Made by a program: the position numbers and the translations under genes. The notes beneath the pieces are model-generated. The model made no database searches. It was given only the letters and a program-made list of their open reading frames with translations, and was not told the origin of the DNA. From Pseudomonadota bacterium (lineage in GTDB: Bacteria; Myxococcota_A; UBA9042; GCA-2863065): a DNA stretch of 33,042 nt. Positions 7,386-14,483 of this stretch are shown here, piece after piece (the stretch's first letter is position 1; each line of letters starts with the position of its first letter). The DNA lies in assembly GCA_005776585.1 (NCBI GenBank), contig SXOX01000292.1, positions 1 through 33,042 of the forward strand. The letters are read 5' to 3'.

Positions 7386-10300
7386 TGCGCGCCTGTGTCG
7401 TGCTGTGCTGTGCCTGGACCGCCGCGTGCAACTTCGGCAGCGGGACGCTCGTGCTCGGGGAGGCCCATGCCGTGGCGTTAGGGTCCGATGACTCGAGCGA
7501 ACCGTCCGAGGTGATCGCGACCGACTTTGGTGCCTCCGGGGAGGCGTCCAGTGAGGTCGCGACCGACTTTGGTGCCTCCGGGGAGGCGTCCAGCGAGGTC
7601 GCGACCGACCTTGGCGACTCCGCGCAGGTCCAAGACGACTCGACCGTGTCTCCCGACCTTCCGCCCGCGAAGTGCACGCCGGGCTCCTGCGACGATGGCG
7701 ACCCGTGCACGGTCGACTCCTGCGATCCGGACGTCGGCTGCGCGACCTCCCCCGGGACGGGCGCGCCGTGCACCGACCAGGACCCGTGCACCTTCGGGGA
7801 CGTGTGCCTCGACGGCACGTGCACGGGCCAGGCCGCGACCTGCGACGACGGCAACGCGTGCACCGTGGACACGTGCGTCAAGGGCACCGGCTGCGCCTTC
7901 ACACCCGCGACCGGCGGGGCGTGCGACGACCTCGACCCCTGCACGACCGGCGACCTCTGCACGACCGGCGCCTGTGGCGGCGTCCCTGTCGTCTGTGACG
8001 ACCAGAACCCCTGCACCACGGACGCGTGCACCGCGGTCACCGGCTGCGTCGCGTTCCCCGCCTCGGGCGCTTCCTGCGATGACGCCAACGCGTGCACCGC
8101 CAACGACACCTGCTCTCTCGGGCTGTGCGCCGGCAATGCGCCCCCGCTCTGCGATGATGGCGAGGCCTGCACGCAGGACGCGTGCGACCCCAAGACCGGC
8201 GACTGCGCCCATGCCGCGCTGACCGGCGGGCCGTGCTCGGACGGCAGCGTCTGTACGCTCGGCGACTCATGTCTCGCCGGGAAGTGCGTGCCGGGGAGCG
8301 CCCAGAGCTGCGACGACGCGGATCCCTGCACCGACGACTCCTGCGCGCCACTCACCGGCTGCGCTCACGCTCCGGGGACGGGCGCGGCGTGCGACGACGG
8401 CGACGTGTGCACGCAGGCCGACAGCTGCGGGCAGGGCGTGTGCGTCGGCGGGACCAGCACGTGCCAGTGTGTCACGGACGCCGACTGCGCGACGCTCGAG
8501 GACGCCGATCTCTGCAACGGGACCCTGGTCTGTAGCCAGAACCTGTGCACCGTGGACCCGAAGACCGTCAAGGTCTGCAACCCCACGGGGGACACGACCT
8601 GCCTCATGAACGTGTGTCAGCCGGCCACCGGGTTCTGCGCGCCGACGCCCGTGAGCGAGGGCGAATCGTGCGACGATCTGACTGTTTGTACGACGGGCGA
8701 CCTGTGTGTCCTCGGCGCCTGCATCGGTCCGGTCAAGACCATCTGCAACGATGGGGACCCATGCACGGCCGATCTCTGCGAGCGGGAAACGGGCTGCCAG
8801 ACCTCGCCATTGACCGGGTTTGCGTGCGACGACCAGAAGCCCTGCACGACACAGGACACCTGCAAGCTGGGCAAGTGTGTCGGCACCCAGCTCGACTGCT
8901 CTGTGAGCGGCTGCGTCATCGGAGCCGTGTGTAACGAGACTGGCCAGTGCACGGGTGGCAAGCCGCTCGACTGCGACGACCAGAAGCCGTGCACGGCGGA
9001 CTCGTGCGCCAAGGGCGTATGCGCCCATGCACCGACCACCGGCCCGCAGTGCGACGACGGCGACGCATGCACCAAGGGCGAGACGTGCTCCGCCGGCGAG
9101 TGCAAGGGCGTCAAGCTGCAATGCGACGACAAGAACCCGTGCACGCAGGACTCCTGCCAGAAGGGCCAGTGCGCGTTCGTGCCCGTCGAGGGCGGCCCGT
9201 GCGATGCCGGCTCGGCGTGTCTGGGCAAGGGCGTGTGTACCAAGGGGGTCTGCGTCGGTGCCGCGCTGTGTGGCGACCGCCCGCTGTTCGCGGCCGAGGT
9301 CGGCGCTCCGCCGGCGATGACCGAATCGAGCGCGAGTGGGCTGCTCGTCGGCGTGTTGGCGAGTGCGCCCGTGGGGACCCGCGTGACCGCCGCCGAGCTC
9401 GACACGGCGACCGGTGCGCTCATTACCAAGGCCAACGTCGATGACACGGCAGGGACACCATGGCTCGGCCAGATCGCCGTGGGCCCGGTGCGCTTCAATA
9501 GCGTGCCCATGGGGACCTGGCTCGCCTATACCCGGACCGGGGACGCGGCCGTGGGCGGCGACGGCTCCTACGACGTGTTCCTCGCGGGCCTTCAGGCAGG
9601 CACCGGCGCGAGCATCGGGGTGACCCAGGTCGTGAACACGAAGACGCTCGACGCCCAGACCGACCCGCATGGCGCGACGCTCGCTGGCGACGACATGCTC
9701 ATCACCTGGACCGACGCCAACGCGGGCCTCGCCGTCGAGCAGGAGAACATCAAGGGCCGCCTGTTCCGCGCGCTGACGGCTTTCCCCATGACGCCGGAGT
9801 TCCTCATCGGCGACCTGGTGGACACGCAGATGCAGTCGCGGGCCGTCGCGCTTCAGAGCGGCGGCTTCCTCGTGGCGTTCACCTCGAAGAACGCGTCCGG
9901 CTTCGGCAACGGCTTCGACGTCTGCGCGCAGGCCTTCGCCGCGCCCGACGGGACGGGCGTGCCGGCCGCGAGCAACGTGACTCTGGTCACGCTCTCGACG
10001 GCGGGGGCGCAGTGGTATCCCAACCTCGCCGTCAACGCCGGCACCGTGGCGGGCGAGATGGCGTTGGTGGTCTGGCAGCACGATGGCCCGGATAGTGACG
10101 TCCTGGGCCGGTTCCTGTCGGTGGACGGCAACGGCTTCCTGCTCGGCAGCCCCTTCGAGGTCACGCTGAGCGAGTCCTCCGCCGGCGGCCAGGTGCGGCC
10201 TGCCGTTGCCGCCTGGGGAGCCGGCTTTGCGGTCGTCTGGCACGACCTCCAGAAGGGGCTCGTCATGCGGTACGTCGACGTGGTCAACGGCATGGCCGTC

Positions 10301-10546
10301 GGGCCCGAGAAGGTCATCTCCACCCTGCCGCCGCTCGACGCCCTCAACCCCATGCCGTCTGCGCTCACCGCGCTCACCGATGGCCGCCTCGTGGCCGCCT
10401 ACACCCGAGTCGACCAGGGCGTGAACCTCATCGGGCTCTGCGACCCGCCGCTGTCGGCCGCGCTCGACTGCAGCGCCACCTGCGGCGTCCAGCGGTGCTT
10501 GGGCGCGAGCTGTGTCCCCGACGTGCCGGTCGGGTGCGTCCCTTAG
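7382..10546 (+). CDS. Large Cys-rich repeat lipoprotein
   Basis: This 1054-residue protein begins at ATG 7382, overlapping the cyclase stop by four bases. A short signal sequence ends in a lipobox (WTAAC, Cys16), so it is probably lipid-anchored. Residues about 28-95 are an acidic Ser/Asp/Ala linker with an internal 14-residue duplication. From about 98 to 630 there are roughly eight composite units of about 45 residues, each with a 'CDDGDPCTVDSC' half and a 'CDDLDPCTTGDLC' half. The regular cysteines imply many disulfides and an extended stalk outside the cell. The last 400 residues lack the Cys motif and contain propeller-like repeats such as 'DDMLITWTDANAG' and 'GFAVVWHDLQKG', followed by a small Cys cluster. 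Such stalk proteins are typical of myxobacterial genomes, but their function is largely unknown. Coupling to a cyclase with an extracytoplasmic sensor suggests a role in sensing at the surface, which is inference. Confidence 0.9.
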   Translation: MMRACVVLCCAWTAACNFGSGTLVLGEAHAVALGSDDSSEPSEVIATDFGASGEASSEVATDFGASGEASSEVATDLGDSAQVQDDSTVSPDLPPAKCTPGSCDDGDPCTVDSCDPDVGCATSPGTGAPCTDQDPCTFGDVCLDGTCTGQAATCDDGNACTVDTCVKGTGCAFTPATGGACDDLDPCTTGDLCTTGACGGVPVVCDDQNPCTTDACTAVTGCVAFPASGASCDDANACTANDTCSLGLCAGNAPPLCDDGEACTQDACDPKTGDCAHAALTGGPCSDGSVCTLGDSCLAGKCVPGSAQSCDDADPCTDDSCAPLTGCAHAPGTGAACDDGDVCTQADSCGQGVCVGGTSTCQCVTDADCATLEDADLCNGTLVCSQNLCTVDPKTVKVCNPTGDTTCLMNVCQPATGFCAPTPVSEGESCDDLTVCTTGDLCVLGACIGPVKTICNDGDPCTADLCERETGCQTSPLTGFACDDQKPCTTQDTCKLGKCVGTQLDCSVSGCVIGAVCNETGQCTGGKPLDCDDQKPCTADSCAKGVCAHAPTTGPQCDDGDACTKGETCSAGECKGVKLQCDDKNPCTQDSCQKGQCAFVPVEGGPCDAGSACLGKGVCTKGVCVGAALCGDRPLFAAEVGAPPAMTESSASGLLVGVLASAPVGTRVTAAELDTATGALITKANVDDTAGTPWLGQIAVGPVRFNSVPMGTWLAYTRTGDAAVGGDGSYDVFLAGLQAGTGASIGVTQVVNTKTLDAQTDPHGATLAGDDMLITWTDANAGLAVEQENIKGRLFRALTAFPMTPEFLIGDLVDTQMQSRAVALQSGGFLVAFTSKNASGFGNGFDVCAQAFAAPDGTGVPAASNVTLVTLSTAGAQWYPNLAVNAGTVAGEMALVVWQHDGPDSDVLGRFLSVDGNGFLLGSPFEVTLSESSAGGQVRPAVAAWGAGFAVVWHDLQKGLVMRYVDVVNGMAVGPEKVISTLPPLDALNPMPSALTALTDGRLVAAYTRVDQGVNLIGLCDPPLSAALDCSATCGVQRCLGASCVPDVPVGCVP
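7515..7614 (+). repeat. 42-bp in-frame tandem repeat in lipoprotein linker
   Basis: Two adjacent 42-bp units (7515-7556 and 7557-7598) differ by one base, and a third copy breaks off after about 16 bases. Each unit encodes a 14-residue block (ATDFGASGEASSEV). The unit length keeps frame, so copy-number change would lengthen or shorten the linker without breaking the protein. Confidence 0.9.
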
Positions 10547-10551
10547 TGCTG

Positions 10552-10559
10552 ATTGCCTG
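10552..10559 (+). promoter_or_regulatory. Second copy of hipB operator half-site
   Basis: ATTGCCTG occurs here and again at 10593-10600, 41 bp apart (about four helical turns). It lies in the gap before hipB and may be an extra binding half-site for HipB. The matching right arm is degenerate, so this site is less certain than the start-codon palindrome. Confidence 0.4.
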
Positions 10560-10592
10560 ACTTGGCTTGCAAATTTGGCTCGATGCCCCTAG

Positions 10593-10614
10593 ATTGCCTG
10601 CCATGTCAGGCAAT
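10593..10614. promoter_or_regulatory. Palindromic operator over the hipB start codon
   Basis: ATTGCCTG, six bases, CAGGCAAT is a perfect 8-bp inverted repeat whose central bases contain the hipB ATG at 10603. HipB antitoxins bind such palindromes near their own promoter and repress transcription, so autoregulation is the likely use. In RNA the same sequence could form a hairpin presenting the start codon in the loop. Confidence 0.7.
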
Positions 10615-10899
10615 TCAACCCAACCCAGCTGTGACGACCTTCCCACGCTGGCCATCGTGCTCAAGGCGTTGCGCCAGTCGCCGGAGCGTCGCTGGTCCCA
10701 GTCCGACCTCGCGCACGCCGCGGGGCTGAGCCGCGACCCCGTCACGCGGCTGGAGTCGGGCCGCGACGTGTCGCTGACCACAGCGCTCGCGCTCATTCGC
10801 GCACTGGGCTACCAGGTGCGGCTCGAGCCCAAGGGCCCGCTGCGTGCGGCCGACATGCGCCGGCTCTTCGCCCATGTGCACGCCGAGGCGGACGAGTGA
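10603..10899 (+). CDS. hipB: HipB-like antitoxin, XRE-family DNA-binding protein
   Basis: This 98-residue protein carries an XRE-type helix-turn-helix at about residues 32-75 ('RWSQSDLAHAAGLSRDPVTR', then 'LESGRDVSLTTALALIRALG'), which is the HipB layout. ATG 10603 is preferred over the longer frame from 10567, because the upstream part is not conserved-looking and the operator palindrome is centred on 10603. It is expected to neutralise the HipA kinase and repress the operon. Its stop overlaps the GTG start of the kinase gene by four bases, the usual antitoxin-first order. Confidence 0.88.
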   Translation: MSGNSTQPSCDDLPTLAIVLKALRQSPERRWSQSDLAHAAGLSRDPVTRLESGRDVSLTTALALIRALGYQVRLEPKGPLRAADMRRLFAHVHAEADE

Positions 10900-12122
10900 A
10901 TCCGTCGCTCCCTGACCGCGTCCGCGCGCTGGGCGTGCGGGTGGCCGGCACGGAGTCGCCAGGCTGGAGCACGGTCGGCACGCTGACGCGCGGCTCGCAG
11001 TACGCGTTCGTCTATCGCGAAGACGCCGTCGCCCCGGTGTCGCTGCTCATGCCGGCCACCGACGGGGCGTTCGTGGACGGTGACCTCTTTGCGGCCATGG
11101 ACATGAATCTCCCGGAGGGCTTCCTCTTCCAGCACCTCGTGGAGCGCTTTCCCAAGCAGCGGCTGACCAAGATGCACTTGTTGTGGCTGATGGCCGATGG
11201 CGGCGTTGGGCGGCTTGGCTACGCGGTGCCGGACGCTCCGACCCCGCGCGCGCTCCCGACTGTGGACGTGCGCGCGCTCCGTGACAGCTCCGCGGGTGCC
11301 ACGCTGTTCCCCGAGCTCGTCGACGCGTACCTGGGCGTCGGCTCGGCGCTGTCTGGGGTTCAGCCGAAGATCATGGTGCCTACGCGTGCCACCGTCCCCA
11401 CGCCGACCCTCATCGTCAAGCTCGAGGGCCAACGCTATCCCGGACTCTCCGCGAATGAGTGGACCTGCCTCACCGCCGCGCGGCTGGCCGGAATCCAGAC
11501 GCCGCAATTCGATCTCTCCGCCGACGGGACGCTGCTGCTGCTCGAGCGCTTCGATGTGACGGAGACCGGGGGCCGGCTTGGGTTCGAGGACGCCGCCGCG
11601 CTCATGGATCTGCGCGTCCACGATCGGCTCTCCGCGCGCAAGTACGTCGGGAGCTATGAGGACGTCGCCCGCCTGCTGGCGCACGTGACCACGGAGCCCG
11701 ATCGCGCATTGGCCGAGTTCTTTGGGCAGGTCGTCCTCACGGTGCTCGTGCGCAACGGTGATGGGCACCTCAAGAACGTGGGCTGCCTGTACGACAGTCG
11801 GCGCGTGTGGCTCGCGCCGGTCTATGACGTGGTCACGACCGTTCTCTACGCGTATGAGCGACCCGATGGCTCGACGGACATCGACCGCACGATGGCGCTC
11901 AAGCTCCGCGTTGGCGACCGCCATCGCCGCTACCCGCGCCGTACTGAGCTTCTGCGCTTTGGCAGCGAGGTCTGTCGCGTGCGCAAGCCGGAGGCCGTGC
12001 TCGAGCGGGTGATTGCCGGCATGCACGACGCTCTTTGGGAGGCCGGCAAGGATGAGCGCATCCCGCGGGAGCTGAACGCGCGCATGGCGGCTGTATGGCA
12101 GGAGTCCATCGCGACGCTGTAG
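10896..12122 (+). CDS. hipA: HipA-like serine/threonine kinase toxin
   Basis: This 408-residue protein is a HipA-family kinase, slightly shorter than E. coli HipA (440). It starts at GTG 10896 within a GTGA overlap with hipB. The N-terminal region up to about 110 fits the HipA N-terminal subdomain. A Gly-rich loop 'LSGVQPKIMV' near residue 151, a conserved Lys in 'LIVKLEGQ', the catalytic loop 'NGDGHLKNVG' near 285-294 with its Asp, and a 'PVYDVV' metal-binding Asp motif near 310 are all present, so the enzyme should be active. In E. coli, HipA phosphorylates glutamyl-tRNA synthetase and causes growth arrest; the target here cannot be read. The gene ends 6 bp from the convergent nucleotidyltransferase gene, leaving no room for a terminator. 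Confidence 0.9.
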   Translation: MNPSLPDRVRALGVRVAGTESPGWSTVGTLTRGSQYAFVYREDAVAPVSLLMPATDGAFVDGDLFAAMDMNLPEGFLFQHLVERFPKQRLTKMHLLWLMADGGVGRLGYAVPDAPTPRALPTVDVRALRDSSAGATLFPELVDAYLGVGSALSGVQPKIMVPTRATVPTPTLIVKLEGQRYPGLSANEWTCLTAARLAGIQTPQFDLSADGTLLLLERFDVTETGGRLGFEDAAALMDLRVHDRLSARKYVGSYEDVARLLAHVTTEPDRALAEFFGQVVLTVLVRNGDGHLKNVGCLYDSRRVWLAPVYDVVTTVLYAYERPDGSTDIDRTMALKLRVGDRHRRYPRRTELLRFGSEVCRVRKPEAVLERVIAGMHDALWEAGKDERIPRELNARMAAVWQESIATL

Positions 12123-12128
12123 CGGTTC

Positions 12129-12746
12129 CTATCCGCCGTTCTCATCCCCCGCGGCATCGTCCACGGGCGCGCCCTTGCGACCGTGGGTCCGCGCCAAGCG
12201 ATCGAGCCAGCGTGCCGCGAAAACGCCGAGATGGCGATAGACCACGTCACGGGCCTCCTCGTAGTTCAGGTCGTCTCGCAGAACGATCCGACTCAGGTCG
12301 CCCTCGTCAGCCGGACGGCCCGCGGCCATCTTCAGCGCGACGAGATACGTGAGCGGTACCACGTGGATTCGATGCATGCCGATGGTCACGAGCTTACCGC
12401 GAGCGCGCGCGACCGTGATCGCCTCCTCGAATAGCGCCTGAAACTCGAAGCGGCGGTCGATCAGGTCGACCCTTACGCCCGAGGAAGTCTGCATCGACAC
12501 CCCGCCAATCGTGAGCGGCACCGGGGCACGGTCGGCGATGCGTGCCTCACAGAGCGCCGACTCGGCGACCGTGACCGCGAAGTCGACATCCTTCGTGAAC
12601 CGCTCGATGCCATGAACGGCAAGCGCGACACCTCCGATGAGCACGGGCTCTATCCCAAGTGACGCGAACAAGACGAGCGCCTCGTCGACCGCGCTGCGAA
12701 TGTCGACCGGCTGTGGGAGCGTCGCGGATTCCCTTTGTGAATTCAT
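12129..12746 (-). CDS. AbiEii/MNT-type nucleotidyltransferase
   Basis: This 205-residue protein shows the classic nucleotidyltransferase signature: 'LIGGVALAVHG' (G38-G39), R49, then 'FTKDVDFAV' with D53 and D55, and a third Asp in 'GVRVDLIDRR' near residue 95. An AGGAG site about 8 bases upstream of ATG 12746 supports this start. The protein resembles the family of stand-alone nucleotidyltransferases related to AbiEii toxins. No antitoxin or HEPN-domain partner is seen beside it: the neighbours are hipA (convergent) and the end of the beta-helix operon. It is related in motif, but not obviously in overall sequence, to the gene at 27-581. Confidence 0.8.
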   Translation of the reverse strand: MNSQRESATLPQPVDIRSAVDEALVLFASLGIEPVLIGGVALAVHGIERFTKDVDFAVTVAESALCEARIADRAPVPLTIGGVSMQTSSGVRVDLIDRRFEFQALFEEAITVARARGKLVTIGMHRIHVVPLTYLVALKMAAGRPADEGDLSRIVLRDDLNYEEARDVVYRHLGVFAARWLDRLARTHGRKGAPVDDAAGDENGG

Positions 12747-12806
12747 CTCGACGCTCCTCTCTGGTCACTGCGGCTTCGATCGCCACGGCCGAGCATAGCC
12801 AACGGC

Positions 12807-12827
12807 CCTTGCGAGCGCTACGCAAGG
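12807..12827 (-). terminator. Hairpin after the beta-helix operon
   Basis: A perfect 7-bp inverted repeat (CCTTGCG, 7-base loop, CGCAAGG) lies 13 bp after the last gene of the minus-strand operon that ends at 12840 and before the nucleotidyltransferase start at 12746. There is no T-tract, so this is a candidate terminator by position. Confidence 0.45.
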
Positions 12828-12839
12828 CTGGCTCCGGCG

Positions 12840-14483
12840 CTACTCCACGACCACGAGCGGGGCGTCGTACATGGTCGGTGAGACGGTCCCCGGCAGCGGG
12901 ACGACGCCTTGCGCCGCGCTCAGCCAGTAGATGGGCCCAAAGTTCGTGGCGACGTAGAGGTCGCCGTTCTTGGACGCGTCCACCCGGGCGCCAAAGTCGG
13001 GCACGTCGGCGCTCACGCTCACCTCGACGCCGGTCGACGTGTAGCCCCGCACGTGGCTCCGCCGCTTTTGCCACGCCTTGTCGAGCCAAATGACATAGTA
13101 CACACCATCGCGTCCCTGCCGCACGTCGACCGGAACGTGGTTGGGTGGCGGCTGGCTGGTGAGCCACGGCGTCTTGGGCGCGGCCTGATGATGGACCCAC
13201 AGCTCCTTTTGAAATGCGCCCCGTCGGGTCTGAGCCAAGACGACCACGTCAGTCGTGGAGATGGCCGCGATGTTGCGCGTGCGAAAGCCACACGGGACCG
13301 CCGGGAATGACTGCCATTGGATCGGCACCTTCTCTTCCTTCGCGGGGTTGACCGGTGGATATTTGTTCATGTCGATGAAGAAGACCTGGGGTCGCGTTCC
13401 AGTCAGGATCTCATGGTAGCTCACAGTCAGGGAGCCGTTCACAATGACCCAGTCGCGGCACTCCATCGCTCCCGTCAGGAGTCGGGTTCCGGCGATTGCC
13501 ATTGGCCCGAAGGCGACCAGGCCAGTGACACCCAGTGTTTCTCCCGGCGCCGCATCCTCATACGTGATGTCCGGCAAGCTGGGACTCTTGGCCCCAACGA
13601 ATCGGTCGTAGGTCTTGCCAGTTGTCATGGCGAATCGGCGCAGCCAGCTCCCTGTGGCATTCGCAGCGCGGCTGAGGAGCAGCTCGTTGGCGGACAAAGG
13701 GACCGCTCCCGCCGGGGCGACCAGCCAGTCCACGTCGTCCGACCAATCGAAGGCGTAGTCCCCCGTTGGGACGAGGGTCTCGACGCCACCCGGCTCTCGA
13801 ATGACGAAGCGCTTCTTGGCTCCTTGGTAGTAGGCCAACCGCGCGGTCTGGCAGCCCGTGGGTCCCTCCGTGATGCTCGGAACCGTGATGCCGAGGCACG
13901 CCGGATACGAGACCTGCGTCACGCTCGACAGCGTGCTTGAGCAGACATCGACCGGAGTCGTAGCGGTTGCGTCGGAGGAGCCGTCTTGCGCCACGGTCTC
14001 TGCCCATACGTCCGTCGCTGAGCCAGTGTCTACGCTCGCTGCGGTATCTTCAAGGATGTCGCCAGGCGCCAGCTCAACGTCCGAGACCTCCACGATGCTG
14101 GCATCGAAAGTGATGTCAACCGGGGCGTCGCCCAGGTCGTCTCCGGTATCCGCGAGTGCAAGCACCTCATCCTCAATCGCACCGTCAGTCGTGGTCCCGA
14201 GGTCGCCTGCGCCATCGCCGTCCCGCACGCCGGCGTCCGCGGCGACGACGTCAGTCACCGTAAGCGTCTCTGCTACTGTAGCGCCGAATTCGGCGGCATC
14301 GGGTCCGTTAGCAGCCGAGGCATCGGCCGAGACGTCCTCATCATTGGTACCCAGCGGCCCGACATCCTCTGGCGAAGCAGCAATGACGTCGGCCGCAGTG
14401 GGCGTGGCCGGTGGCGCCTCATCCCTGCCGCACTGGACCCCAAGCAGCGCGAGCCCGATGAACAGACAGGTACGCCACATCAT
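12840..14483 (-). CDS. Asp/Ala-rich lipoprotein, last gene of beta-helix operon
   Basis: This 547-residue protein has a short hydrophobic leader ending at Cys18 ('LALLGVQC'); the residue before Cys is Gln, not the usual Gly/Ala/Ser, so the lipobox is imperfect. Residues about 19-180 are a low-complexity acidic linker rich in Asp, Ala, Thr and Val. The folded part (about 180-547) is beta-rich with aromatic and Asp motifs ('YAFDWSDDVDWLV', 'GRDGVYYVIWLDKAWQKR', 'DLYVATNFGPIYWL') reminiscent of a propeller. I do not recognise a named family. The start ATG overlaps the stop of the upstream beta-helix gene (ATGA). A surface-exposed lipoprotein working with the beta-helix proteins is the simplest reading, by inference. 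Confidence 0.85.
   Translation of the reverse strand: MMWRTCLFIGLALLGVQCGRDEAPPATPTAADVIAASPEDVGPLGTNDEDVSADASAANGPDAAEFGATVAETLTVTDVVAADAGVRDGDGAGDLGTTTDGAIEDEVLALADTGDDLGDAPVDITFDASIVEVSDVELAPGDILEDTAASVDTGSATDVWAETVAQDGSSDATATTPVDVCSSTLSSVTQVSYPACLGITVPSITEGPTGCQTARLAYYQGAKKRFVIREPGGVETLVPTGDYAFDWSDDVDWLVAPAGAVPLSANELLLSRAANATGSWLRRFAMTTGKTYDRFVGAKSPSLPDITYEDAAPGETLGVTGLVAFGPMAIAGTRLLTGAMECRDWVIVNGSLTVSYHEILTGTRPQVFFIDMNKYPPVNPAKEEKVPIQWQSFPAVPCGFRTRNIAAISTTDVVVLAQTRRGAFQKELWVHHQAAPKTPWLTSQPPPNHVPVDVRQGRDGVYYVIWLDKAWQKRRSHVRGYTSTGVEVSVSADVPDFGARVDASKNGDLYVATNFGPIYWLSAAQGVVPLPGTVSPTMYDAPLVVVE

Noticed and set aside
7670..9280. Direct-repeat array with possible regulatory or recombination role
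   Set aside because: It encodes the Cys-rich 45-residue repeats of the lipoprotein; the DNA similarity follows from the protein repeats.
27..12746. MNT-HEPN toxin-antitoxin pairs around the two nucleotidyltransferases
   Set aside because: No protein with a HEPN R-x4-6-H motif adjoins either gene inside the window.
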